Source: a bacterium
Lineage (GTDB): Bacteria; Patescibacteriota; Minisyncoccia; UBA6257; UBA9933
NCBI GenBank assembly: GCA_021817915.1
Contig: JAKAFV010000037.1
Location: forward strand, 1-5,426
Direction of reading: 5' to 3'
DNA length: 5,426 bases
Shown here: positions 1 to 5,426 of the stretch, piece by piece
How the letters are laid out: each line of letters opens with the position of its first letter
Numbering within the stretch: the stretch's first letter is position 1
The notes under the pieces: model-generated
Told to the model about the DNA's origin: nothing
Databases searched by the model: none
The model's input: the letters and a program-made list of their open reading frames with translations, nothing else
Position numbers and translations under genes: made by a program

Positions 1-62
1 CGGTGCGAAAGCGCGCCCCTTATTCTGTCTTCCAGTTTGTCAAAAAATTTCATTATACTCAT
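1..62 (-). CDS. 5' end of an unidentified protein gene (runs off the window)
   Basis: An open frame starts at the ATG at 62-60 and continues to the window edge without a stop. It begins MSIM and continues KFFDKLEDRIRGALSHR, a short charged amphipathic start. I do not recognise the family from about 20 residues. The case for a real gene is its setting: a consensus promoter lies just upstream and an intrinsic terminator for the preceding gene lies before that. No Shine-Dalgarno (SD) site precedes either ATG. A second in-frame ATG at 53-51 is an alternative start (MKFFDKLE). The predicted transcription start falls at about 62-64, so the first ATG would be translated from a leaderless mRNA. The gene is partial, with its 3' part outside the window. 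Confidence 0.6.
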   Translation of the reverse strand, partial: MSIMKFFDKLEDRIRGALSH

Positions 63-69
63 TGCGGTT

Positions 70-98
70 ATTATAGATTTTAAAAGGCTCTCTGTCAA
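70..98 (-). promoter_or_regulatory. Consensus sigma-70-type promoter
   Basis: Read on the minus strand, a perfect -35 box TTGACA (98-93) is followed after exactly 17 bases by a perfect -10 box TATAAT (75-70). Transcription would start around 62-64, essentially at the ATG of the partial gene at the left edge. The -35 box lies in the loop and first stem bases of the terminator of the preceding gene, so the two signals share DNA. The match is seen directly; the start point is inferred from normal -10 spacing. Confidence 0.8.
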
Positions 99-114
99 AA
101 AGACCAGAGAGCCT
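81..114 (-). terminator. Intrinsic terminator of the small frameshifted gene
   Basis: On the minus strand, AGGCTCTCTG (114-105) pairs perfectly with CAGAGAGCCT (94-85). The loop is T-rich and can shorten further through a GTC/GAC pairing around five T residues. A short TTTT tract (85-82) follows, then AAAA, so the U-tract is modest. The hairpin begins at the base next to the TAG stop (117-115) of the preceding reading frame, which supports both that stop and the terminator role. The 3' side overlaps the promoter of the next gene. Confidence 0.75.
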
Positions 115-517
115 CTACGCATACTGCCTTATTTCTTTTCTGATTTTTTCTTTTATATCTTCGTACCTTTCTCCGAAATCAACTTCTATTATTGGGACTT
201 CGGGATGTTTTTTCACGTGCTTTGCCGTCCATACGCTTCCTGTTATAGATAACGGGACAACATGATATTTATTCTTACCAACTCTAATGACAAAAACATC
301 TATCCCCCCTTTCCACATCAGAATACGAAAGATTCCCCGGAGCGACAAAATCCCTTATAGTTCCTTCTTTTTTTAGCGCTTCAAGAATTTTAACTACAAG
401 AAATTCCCTATGCCGGCCTATTCTCCTTGAAATTGATTCTCTCTCTTCAAAAATCGCCTCTTCTTCTATTTTATGGCGAATACGAAGATGTCTCTTTCTT
501 CTTCCCGCTCCTATCAA
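115..517 (-). pseudogene. Frameshifted small PD-(D/E)XK nuclease-fold-like protein
   Basis: Two overlapping minus-strand frames (517-284 and 348-115, each 77 aa) look like one gene of about 133 aa broken by one extra base in a G6 run at 309-304. Removing one G joins ...SYSDVERG to IDVFVIRVGKNKYHVVPL... and runs to the TAG at 117-115. The restored protein has a basic N-terminus (GAGRRKRHLRIRH), a helix with Glu38 (GRHREFLVVKILEAL), a GID motif with Asp73, a strand ending PLSITGS (88-94), then AKHVKKHPEVPIIEVD and a charged C-terminal helix. This order resembles small PD-(D/E)XK nuclease-like proteins, in which a QVKSS-type motif usually fills the PLSITGS position; here the Lys would be Thr92. 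The fold is inferred. The start is TTG at 517-515, fixed by an in-frame stop at 526-524 and a strong SD site. The gene lies 51 bases after tRNA-Lys and ends at a terminator. A true mutation, a sequencing error or recoding could each explain the shift. Confidence 0.6.
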
Positions 518-523
518 TTTCTT

Positions 524-531
524 TCACCTCC
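524..531 (-). promoter_or_regulatory. Strong Shine-Dalgarno site for the TTG-started gene
   Basis: The minus strand reads GGAGGTGA, an eight-base match to the anti-SD end of 16S rRNA, six bases before the TTG at 517-515. It decides the start: the TGA that overlaps this site is in frame with the gene, so translation cannot begin further upstream. The other genes in the window have no comparable site. Confidence 0.8.
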
Positions 532-568
532 CTTCAGTTTTAAATTTTTAAATATCTTAATCTGTCTG

Positions 569-641
569 TGCGTCCACCAGGATTCGAACCTGGGACCTTC
601 TCCTTAAAAGGGAGCCGCTCTACCAGCTGAGCTATGGACGC
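569..641 (-). tRNA. tRNA-Lys (anticodon UUU)
   Basis: The minus strand folds into a full 73-base cloverleaf. The acceptor stem GCGTCCA pairs perfectly with TGGACGC. The D-arm is GCTC/GAGC around AGCTGGTA. The anticodon stem encloses loop CTTTTAA, giving anticodon TTT, which reads Lys AAA/AAG. The T-arm is CCAGG TTCGAAT CCTGG, and the discriminator base is A. The outermost anticodon-stem pair (27-43) is a G-A mismatch; the other four pair normally. The genome continues CAG rather than CCA, so the CCA tail must be added by the nucleotidyltransferase. The gene lies between dnaJ and the small frameshifted gene on the same strand, with no clear promoter or terminator of its own, so processing from a longer transcript is possible. 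Confidence 0.97.
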
Positions 642-650
642 AGATTGTAA

Positions 651-728
651 ATTTCTAATATCCAATATCTAAATCCTAAACGTTTTGAATTTTATATTTT
701 ATTAATTGGAATTTATTTAGAATTTAAA
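651..728. repeat. AT-rich intergenic repeat, copy 1 (dnaJ to tRNA spacer)
   Basis: This spacer shares several blocks with the grpE-dnaK spacer. The 23-base block 651-673 matches the reverse complement of 4985-5007 at 21 of 23 positions. AAATCCTAA (671-679) recurs three times in 4893-4940. TTTTGAATTTTA (683-694) is identical to 4959-4970. The block 704-722, containing GAATTTATTTAGAA, matches 4973-4991 at 18 of 19 positions. The rest of the spacer (642-748) contains no gene, clear promoter or terminator. Low complexity explains part of the similarity, but not the shared order of the blocks. Confidence 0.6.
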
Positions 729-748
729 ATTTTGTGCTTAGAATTTTA

Positions 749-1870
749 TTATTCTATCTCTTTATCTAAATCTTCCAAAATCTTTTTTGCTTTCGCGCTT
801 ATTTTTTTCGGCGTTTTAAATTTCAATTCCACTATTAAATCGCCCCTGCCAAATCCTCCGAATTTGGGCATTCCTTCGCCGCGAATTTTTAAATTTTCTT
901 TTAAATCAAAATCTGCCGGAATTTCTATCCTTAATTTATTGCCTGAAATGGTCGGAATGTCAATCTTTTTACCCAATAATAAATCCACCATCTTAAAATC
1001 TTTTTTAATTATCAAATCGTCGCCCTGCCTTTTAAAAATCTGGTGCGGTTTAACTTTTATAACCATGTACAAATCGCCTTCCTTGGCGCCACGCTCGCCG
1101 GCCTCGCCGCCACCCTGAATTTTTATAATTTGCCCGTCGGCTATGCCGGGGCGTATTTCTATTGTCGCGCTTTTCTCGCCTTTTACCCTTCCCGCGCCAT
1201 GGCAAACCTCGCAAACTTTTTTAGGAATCTGGCCCGTGCCGAAACACTTTGGACAAGCTTTAACCTGCATAACATCGCCGAAAAAACTTTTGCGCACTTC
1301 TTTTATCTCGCCCCTGCCGCCGCAAGTTTCGCATTTTTCAAAACCGGCCTTCGGGTCATGGCCCAAGCCTCCGCATTTTTCGCATTTTACTGAAACTCCA
1401 TACTTTATTTTTTTCTCCGCTCCGCGGTACGCTTCTTCCAAGTCTATTTCTTGGGCGATTTGAACATCTGCTCCGCCGGTATATGAACGCCTTTTCTGTT
1501 TTACGCCCATGCCTTCAAAAAACGCGTCGAAGACATCGCTTAAATCGCCAAAATCGCCGGAAAAATTCACATTTGCCCCGTTAAATCCGCCAAAGCCAAA
1601 AGGGTTTCCGCCTTGCGAAAAGTCAAAGCCTTCAAAACCGCCAAATCCTCCGCCGGCTTGCTGATTGCCAGAAAACACACGGCCAAATCTGTCGTATTGC
1701 GCCCGTTTTTCTTTATTGGACAAAATCTGATACGCCTCGTTTATTTCTTTAAATTTCTTTTCGTCTCCGCCCTTATCCGGATGGTACTTATGCGCCAATT
1801 TCCGAAACGCTTTTTTGACGTCTTCTTCCGAAGCTCCCTTATTTATGCCGAGAATTTTGTAGTAATCCAT
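749..1870 (-). CDS. dnaJ: Chaperone protein DnaJ (Hsp40, type I)
   Basis: DnaJ is the cytosolic co-chaperone that delivers unfolded substrates to DnaK and stimulates its ATPase. The 373 aa protein has every type I domain. The J-domain (about 1-65) carries HPD at 30-32. A Gly/Phe-rich linker (about 72-120) follows. The zinc-binding domain has four CXXCXGXG repeats: CEKCGGLG (163), CETCGGRG (180), CPKCFGTG (206) and CEVCHGAG (220). The two-part C-terminal substrate-binding region (about 230-350) follows. Length and cysteine spacing are normal for the family. The J-domain reads [21 protein letters not shown]. The start MDYYKILGI is the standard DnaJ N-terminus, so ATG at 1870-1868 is firm, although no SD site precedes it. 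dnaJ is separated from dnaK by a membrane protein gene, unlike the common grpE-dnaK-dnaJ order. Confidence 0.98.
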   Translation of the reverse strand: MDYYKILGINKGASEEDVKKAFRKLAHKYHPDKGGDEKKFKEINEAYQILSNKEKRAQYDRFGRVFSGNQQAGGGFGGFEGFDFSQGGNPFGFGGFNGANVNFSGDFGDLSDVFDAFFEGMGVKQKRRSYTGGADVQIAQEIDLEEAYRGAEKKIKYGVSVKCEKCGGLGHDPKAGFEKCETCGGRGEIKEVRKSFFGDVMQVKACPKCFGTGQIPKKVCEVCHGAGRVKGEKSATIEIRPGIADGQIIKIQGGGEAGERGAKEGDLYMVIKVKPHQIFKRQGDDLIIKKDFKMVDLLLGKKIDIPTISGNKLRIEIPADFDLKENLKIRGEGMPKFGGFGRGDLIVELKFKTPKKISAKAKKILEDLDKEIE

Positions 1871-1944
1871 AGTAGTAAATTCAAAATGTAAATATCAAAA
1901 TGAAAAATAATAGTGCGAGTTTTAATAAAGTTTTTAGCATTTAA

Positions 1945-1977
1945 ATCATTTTACAATTTTGAATTGTAATTTTGATT
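1945..1977. repeat. AT-rich palindrome in the spacer upstream of dnaJ
   Basis: TTACAATT (1951-1958) and AATTGTAA (1962-1969) are perfect inverted arms around TTG. Short outer arms AATCA and TGATT lie a few bases further out. The spacer 1871-1993 also holds repeated TTTTGATTT words and AAATTCAAAA (1877-1886), resembling the core of the other AT-rich spacers. A T-run does not follow the hairpin on the minus strand, so I do not call it a terminator. Its role is unknown, and in such AT-rich DNA it may be incidental. Confidence 0.4.
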
Positions 1978-1993
1978 TTTGATTTTTCAATTT

Positions 1994-2983
1994 TTATTTT
2001 AGTATGACGTTCTCCTTGCTCCTTCCTTCGTATATTATCGCGCCGAAGCCTAATGCCAAAAAAGTCTCATAAAGCAAAAACGAAAAGCCAGCAGCAATTA
2101 AGCGAATCGGCCAAACGAAGCTAATGATAACCAAAAATATAAAAACTGCAACCAATATCGGAGTTGAGTTCAATATGCTCTCCGGCAACGAATAAAATTT
2201 AACCGCCAAAAAGTCATACATAGTATCGGAAAGCTTCCCCTGAAAATTAAGCTGTGTTCCGGCTATGCCCATTGTTTGGCTTTTTACTTCTTGAATCGCC
2301 CTGCCTAATAATTCTTCTTTTACGGAGTTTGGCAAAAGCTTAAGCTGAGGATTGTTTTCAATTTCTCGCACAGCAATGCTTCTTATCATCTCTTCCGTTG
2401 AACCGGCGAGATTAAACCCGGGCAATATTTTTTCTAAAAATCCGTTGTCTGTTATGGGCGAGACAACCGCGTTAAACGCGCTACGAGAGATAAAAAAATC
2501 TTTATTATTAATATCTATAAAGCTCGCGCAAATAACTCCGGCAAATATCGCTATGCCAGCAACCGCTTTGGGCAAAACTTTTTTGGCGATTTTCCAAAAT
2601 TTTATTTCAAGGGCATTTTCAATCTCGTTTCTGCCGGCGTAAATTCCGGAAATAAAAAATAGGAATCCTAAAACCGCTCCAGCGCCAACCATCATTGAAA
2701 ATCTGTCATAAAAAAGCGCGAAAAACGCCAAACTCTGAATAAAAACAATTAAATCCACCATCCATCCGGTTTTAATAAAGAAAACGCATAATAAAAACAC
2801 AGCCATAAAGCCTAACGCCATTAAAGAAGACAGTAAAAGATTATTTCCGCCTCCGCTGACCATAAAAACCTGGAGAAAAAATCCGGAAGCAAAAGAAAAA
2901 ACAACGCCAAAAAGCGCCAAAATTATTATTTTAATCATTGAACGGTCTAGTGAAACTCCGTCTGTTGTTGCCGATAAATCCAT
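1994..2983 (-). CDS. Multi-pass membrane protein of unknown function
   Basis: This is a 329 aa protein I cannot place in a family. Hydrophobic segments suggest about seven membrane helices: residues 17-42, 49-70, 75-92, 97-116, 138-156, 275-293 and 295-318. A short amphipathic basic stretch (EIKFWKIAKK, about 126-135) separates helices 4 and 5 and is probably cytoplasmic. Residues 157-274 form one large polar region, predicted outside by the positive-inside rule, with helical stretches such as STEEMIRSIAVREIENN and no cysteines or recognisable catalytic motif. There is no cleavable signal peptide. The ATG at 2983 lies six bases after an extended -10 box, with no SD site. The gene sits 50 bases after the dnaK stop, beyond a terminator, and 123 bases before dnaJ. 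Co-expression with dnaJ is possible, but a chaperone role would be speculation. Confidence 0.85.
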   Translation of the reverse strand: MDLSATTDGVSLDRSMIKIIILALFGVVFSFASGFFLQVFMVSGGGNNLLLSSLMALGFMAVFLLCVFFIKTGWMVDLIVFIQSLAFFALFYDRFSMMVGAGAVLGFLFFISGIYAGRNEIENALEIKFWKIAKKVLPKAVAGIAIFAGVICASFIDINNKDFFISRSAFNAVVSPITDNGFLEKILPGFNLAGSTEEMIRSIAVREIENNPQLKLLPNSVKEELLGRAIQEVKSQTMGIAGTQLNFQGKLSDTMYDFLAVKFYSLPESILNSTPILVAVFIFLVIISFVWPIRLIAAGFSFLLYETFLALGFGAIIYEGRSKENVILK

Positions 2984-2989
2984 ATTTAT

Positions 2990-2998
2990 ATTATAACA
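2990..2998 (-). promoter_or_regulatory. Extended -10 promoter element for the membrane protein gene
   Basis: The minus strand reads TGTTATAAT, a TGN motif joined to a perfect TATAAT (2995-2990). The -35 region falls in the loop of the dnaK terminator and matches weakly (TAGCAA or AGCAAT), but extended -10 promoters tolerate a poor -35. Transcription would begin at about 2983, the A of the ATG, implying a leaderless mRNA. The box is seen directly; activity and start point are inferred. Confidence 0.65.
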
Positions 2999-3027
2999 AA
3001 AAAATGGCGGGCATTGCTACCCGCCAT
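2998..3027 (-). terminator. Intrinsic terminator of dnaK
   Basis: On the minus strand, ATGGCGGG (3027-3020) pairs perfectly with CCCGCCAT (3011-3004) around an eight-base loop, followed by a run of T residues down to 2998. It starts six bases after the dnaK TAA (3036-3034). GC-rich pairing in AT-rich surroundings and a long U-tract make this the strongest terminator in the window. It should separate grpE-dnaK transcription from the downstream genes. Confidence 0.93.
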
Positions 3028-3033
3028 AAGTCC

Positions 3034-4884
3034 TTATTGCTGAGGCGGTGCTTGTTGCTGTTCTTCTCCGCCTTCTTTCTTTTCATTATACATCATTTGC
3101 CCGATTTTTTGGAGTTCTAAAGAAAGGTCGGAGGCAGCCGATTTTATTTCTTCAATATTTTGAGATTGATGGATAGCGGTTTTAAGTTTTTCGGATTTTT
3201 GATTAATTGCGTCTTTTAATTCCGCCGGGATTTTATCGCCGGCCTCGCGCACTGATTTTTCCGCTAAATAAACTGTTTGCTCGGCATGATTTCTTGTTTC
3301 CGCTAATTCTTTTTTCTGCCTGTCTTCTTCCGAATGCGCCGCGGCTTCTTGTTTTAGTTTTTCAACATCATCTTTTGAAAGCTGAGTCGAAGCCTCAATG
3401 CGGACCGATTGGGTTTTACCGCTTGCTTTGTCCTTAGCTGAAACGTTTAAAATGCCGTTGGCGTCTATGTCGAAAGAAACTTCAATCTGGGGAATACCCC
3501 GCGGAGAAGGCGGAATGCCGTCTAAAATAAATTTAGCCAAAGTCTTGTTATCCGAAGCCATTGAACGTTCGCCCTGCAAAACATGAATTTCAACCGAAGT
3601 TTGATTGTCCGCCGCCGTTGAAAAAACCTGCGACTTTTGCGTCGGTATAGTAGTGTTTTTTTCAATAACCGGGGTGGCAACTCCGCCGTATGTTTCAATT
3701 CCCAGCGTTAAAGGCGAAACATCCAAAAGCAAGACGTCTTTCACGTCGCCCTGGAAAATTCCGGCCTGAATCGCGGCGCCGGCAGCAACAACTTCGTCAG
3801 GGTTTATTCCCTTATGAAGCTCTTTGCCGAAAAACTTTTTAACCGCTTCCTGGATTGCTGGCATTCTTGTCTGGCCTCCGACCATTACCACTTCGTCTAT
3901 ATCCGAAGGCTTAAATCCCGCTTCTTTAATTGTTTTATCAACCAATTGAATTGAATGCTCTATTTCCGCCTTAACAAGCTCTTCCAGTTTTGCCCTGGTA
4001 AGCTTGAAAAGAAAATGCTTCGGGCCCGCGGCGTCGGAAGTGATATAAGGGATATTAATTTCACTCTCAAAGGCGCTTGAAAGTTCGTGTTTGGCGCGCT
4101 CGGCAGCTTCTTTTAATCGCTGCAAAGCCAATGGGTCGCCCGAGATATCAATGCCTTCTTGCTTTTTATATTCTGAAACTAAAAATTCTATTATTTTTCT
4201 GTCAAAATCGTCTCCGCCCAGATGAGTGTCTCCGCCGGTGGACTTAACTTCAACCGTTTCATCGCCGACTTCCAAAACTGAAATATCAAAAGTTCCGCCT
4301 CCGAAATCGTAAACCACGATTTGTTCGTTCTTTTGTTTATTCAAACCATATGCCAAAGCCGCGGCCGTGGGCTCGTTAATTATTCTGCGCACTTTTAACC
4401 CCGCGATTTCTCCGGCATTTTTGGTCGCCTGTCTTTGGGAATCGTCGAAATAGGCCGGCACGGTAATAACCGCTTCGTCTATTTTTTCTCCTGTTTTCGC
4501 TTCGGCATCAGCTTTAAGCTTTGCCAAAACCATGGCTGAAATTTCTTCCGGTTTGTACCATCTGTCCGCCATTTTTATCTCCACTCCGCCGGTTGAAGAT
4601 TTTTGGATATCAAAAGGAAGCCACGACTTATCGCGCTGAACTTCTTTATCTTCAAAATTGCGCCCGATTAACCGCTTCACGGAAGAAATGGTGTTTTTCG
4701 GATTAACTACCGATTGCCTTTTCGCCAGCAAACCAACCAAGCGCTCGTTCGCTTTTGAAATCGCCACTACCGAAGGCGTGGTGCGGTTGCCCTCGCTATT
4801 TTCCAGTATTTTTGACTCGCCCGCTTCAATAATCGCCATCGCCGAATTTGTTGTTCCCAAGTCTATTCCAAGTATTTTTGCCAT
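3034..4884 (-). CDS. dnaK: Chaperone protein DnaK (Hsp70)
   Basis: DnaK is the ATP-dependent cytosolic Hsp70 that binds exposed hydrophobic peptides in cycles controlled by DnaJ and GrpE. The 616 aa protein is complete. The nucleotide-binding domain (about 1-380) has the phosphate-1 motif GIDLGTTNS (6-14), catalytic Lys70 (SVKRLIGR), [11 protein letters not shown] (170-180), phosphate-2 motif [14 protein letters not shown] (191-204) and the third Hsp70 signature [17 protein letters not shown] (332-348). The interdomain linker is VLLLDV (384-389), followed by SPLTLGIET. The beta substrate-binding domain covers about 390-500 and the helical lid about 503-600. The tail is Gln/Pro-rich ([12 protein letters not shown]) and lacks the acidic EFEEV-like end of many DnaKs. 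The start [10 protein letters not shown] is the family norm, with ATG at 4884-4882. No convincing SD site precedes it. It lies 131 bases after grpE. Confidence 0.99.
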   Translation of the reverse strand: MAKILGIDLGTTNSAMAIIEAGESKILENSEGNRTTPSVVAISKANERLVGLLAKRQSVVNPKNTISSVKRLIGRNFEDKEVQRDKSWLPFDIQKSSTGGVEIKMADRWYKPEEISAMVLAKLKADAEAKTGEKIDEAVITVPAYFDDSQRQATKNAGEIAGLKVRRIINEPTAAALAYGLNKQKNEQIVVYDFGGGTFDISVLEVGDETVEVKSTGGDTHLGGDDFDRKIIEFLVSEYKKQEGIDISGDPLALQRLKEAAERAKHELSSAFESEINIPYITSDAAGPKHFLFKLTRAKLEELVKAEIEHSIQLVDKTIKEAGFKPSDIDEVVMVGGQTRMPAIQEAVKKFFGKELHKGINPDEVVAAGAAIQAGIFQGDVKDVLLLDVSPLTLGIETYGGVATPVIEKNTTIPTQKSQVFSTAADNQTSVEIHVLQGERSMASDNKTLAKFILDGIPPSPRGIPQIEVSFDIDANGILNVSAKDKASGKTQSVRIEASTQLSKDDVEKLKQEAAAHSEEDRQKKELAETRNHAEQTVYLAEKSVREAGDKIPAELKDAINQKSEKLKTAIHQSQNIEEIKSAASDLSLELQKIGQMMYNEKKEGGEEQQQAPPQQ

Positions 4885-4892
4885 AAATTTAT

Positions 4893-5007
4893 AAATCCTA
4901 AATTCTAAGCTCTAAATCCTAAATAATATCAAAATCCTAATATATTAAATCAAAAACATTTTGAATTTTAATAATTTGAATTTATTTAGAAATTAGATAT
5001 TAGAAAT
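4893..5007. repeat. AT-rich intergenic repeat, copy 2 (grpE to dnaK spacer)
   Basis: The 131-base spacer between grpE and dnaK has CTAA-rich words on its left, a TTTTGAATTTTA core (4959-4970) and TTAG-rich words on its right, giving a loose inverted-repeat plan. AAATCCTAA occurs at 4893-4901, 4914-4922 and 4932-4940; read toward dnaK these are three TTAGGATTT boxes, the nearest nine bases before the ATG. Blocks 4959-4970, 4973-4991 and 4985-5007 match parts of the dnaJ-tRNA spacer. Several weak -10-like words occur, including TATAAA at 4893-4888, but none has a convincing partner or spacing, so I call no promoter here. Confidence 0.6.
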
Positions 5008-5015
5008 TGGAAATT

Positions 5016-5426
5016 TTACTTAGCTACTTTTACCCTTGCCGGTCTTATAAGTTTTCCGTGAAGAGTATAACCCTTTTCAACCTCTTCAACTATTATTCCC
5101 GAAGCGCTTTCCGATTCAACTTCCGCCACCGCTTCCTGAAGCCCAGGGTCAAACGGCTGGCCGACTGATATAACAACCCTTTCCAAACCGCTAAGCTTCA
5201 TTATATCTTCCAGCTGCCGACGTATCAGATAAAGGCCTTTTTGCGTTTTTGAGTCTTCGTCTCCGCCAAGTGTTGCTAGGGCTAAATCAAAACTATCTAA
5301 AACCGTTATTAAATCTTTCACGATCGCCTCATTGGCAAATTTAATAATCGCTTCAAACCTTTTTGATTCGTCTTTTTTATAATTTATCAAATCCGCTTTC
5401 GCCCGCTTCCAGCCGTCAAGATACTC
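5016..5426 (-). CDS. grpE: Nucleotide exchange factor GrpE (3' part)
   Basis: GrpE is the dimeric factor that releases ADP from DnaK and resets the chaperone cycle. The frame is open from the window edge (5426) to the TAA at 5018-5016, giving 136 residues. The first visible residues, EYLDGWKRAKADLINYKKDE, are the end of the long dimerisation coiled coil. A helical segment follows (KFANEAIVKDLITVLDSFDLAL). The C-terminal beta-domain that contacts the DnaK nucleotide-binding domain carries GQPFDPGLQEAV, VEEVEKGYTLHGKLIRPA and ends RVKVAK. The family motif usually reads FDP..HEA; here the His is replaced within LQEAV. The N-terminus is outside the window. A TTG at 5390-5388 is an internal Leu codon, not a start, because the frame and family similarity continue upstream. 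The same-strand order grpE then dnaK is the usual one. Confidence 0.96.
   Translation of the reverse strand, partial: EYLDGWKRAKADLINYKKDESKRFEAIIKFANEAIVKDLITVLDSFDLALATLGGDEDSKTQKGLYLIRRQLEDIMKLSGLERVVISVGQPFDPGLQEAVAEVESESASGIIVEEVEKGYTLHGKLIRPARVKVAK

Noticed and set aside
644..649. TACAAT as a -10 box for tRNA-Lys
   Set aside because: It lies two bases from the mature tRNA 5' end, so transcription would start inside the tRNA, and there is no suitable -35 box.
732..1118. Plus-strand open frame of 128 aa opposite the 3' end of dnaJ
   Set aside because: It lies antisense to a confident dnaJ, has low-complexity Phe/Ser/Pro-rich composition and no start signals.
1043..1463. Two overlapping plus-strand frames (1043-1393 and 1143-1463) opposite the DnaJ zinc-finger region
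   Set aside because: They are antisense shadows of the cysteine/glycine-rich dnaJ codons, without an SD site, promoter or family motif.
1905..1945. Possible CIRCE operator upstream of dnaJ (CTCGCACTA and TGCTAAAA-like words on the minus strand)
   Set aside because: The words do not form the inverted TTAGCACTC-N9-GAGTGCTAA pattern; spacing and orientation are wrong.
1951..1969. Hairpin after the membrane protein stop as a terminator
   Set aside because: The stem is entirely AT-rich except for one pair and is not followed by a T-run on the minus strand.
4888..4893. TATAAA as a -10 box for dnaK
   Set aside because: It ends only three bases before the ATG, which would start transcription inside the start codon, and the -35 match is weak; the word is expected by chance in this AT-rich spacer.
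4658..4894. Plus-strand frame opposite the 5' end of dnaK
   Set aside because: It is fully antisense to the DnaK ATPase domain apart from ten spacer bases and has no recognisable protein features.
5388..5390. TTG as the start of grpE
   Set aside because: The frame stays open to the window edge and the upstream residues (YLDGWKRAKAD) are typical GrpE coiled coil, so this is an internal Leu.

Overview
This 5.4 kb window reads almost entirely on the minus strand and holds the core Hsp70 chaperone genes of an AT-rich bacterium with a compact genome. In transcription order (right to left) it contains the 3' part of grpE, complete dnaK, an unrecognised multi-pass membrane protein, complete dnaJ, tRNA-Lys(UUU), a small nuclease-fold-like gene broken by a one-base frameshift, and the first codons of another gene that leaves the window at base 1. 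The style suggests a Patescibacteria/CPR (Parcubacteria-like) genome: AT-rich spacers built from CTAA/TTAG-rich repeats, a J-domain reading [10 protein letters not shown], starts without Shine-Dalgarno (SD) sites, and a tRNA without encoded CCA. This assignment is inference from style, not from a marker search.

Transcription layout: grpE and dnaK are separated by an AT-rich repeat spacer. dnaK is closed by a strong intrinsic terminator just past its stop codon. The next gene (membrane protein) has an extended -10 directly after that terminator, only 6 bases before its ATG. The membrane gene, dnaJ, tRNA-Lys and the small broken gene then follow with no convincing terminator between them, so they may be one unit. 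That unit ends at a second hairpin terminator touching the stop codon of the small gene. A consensus promoter (TTGACA, 17 bp, TATAAT) overlaps this terminator and drives the last gene, whose ATG lies where transcription should begin.

Function: GrpE (nucleotide exchange), DnaK (ATP-dependent chaperone) and DnaJ (J-domain co-chaperone) form the standard folding machine. The membrane protein between dnaK and dnaJ is not a known part of it. No CIRCE heat-shock operator was seen.

The window is mostly housekeeping, and I found no convincing new defence or mobile system. The most interesting points are the repeated terminator/promoter/leaderless-start arrangement, the frameshift in a G6 run of a PD-(D/E)XK-like gene whose catalytic lysine seems to be lost, and the related AT-rich spacer repeats.
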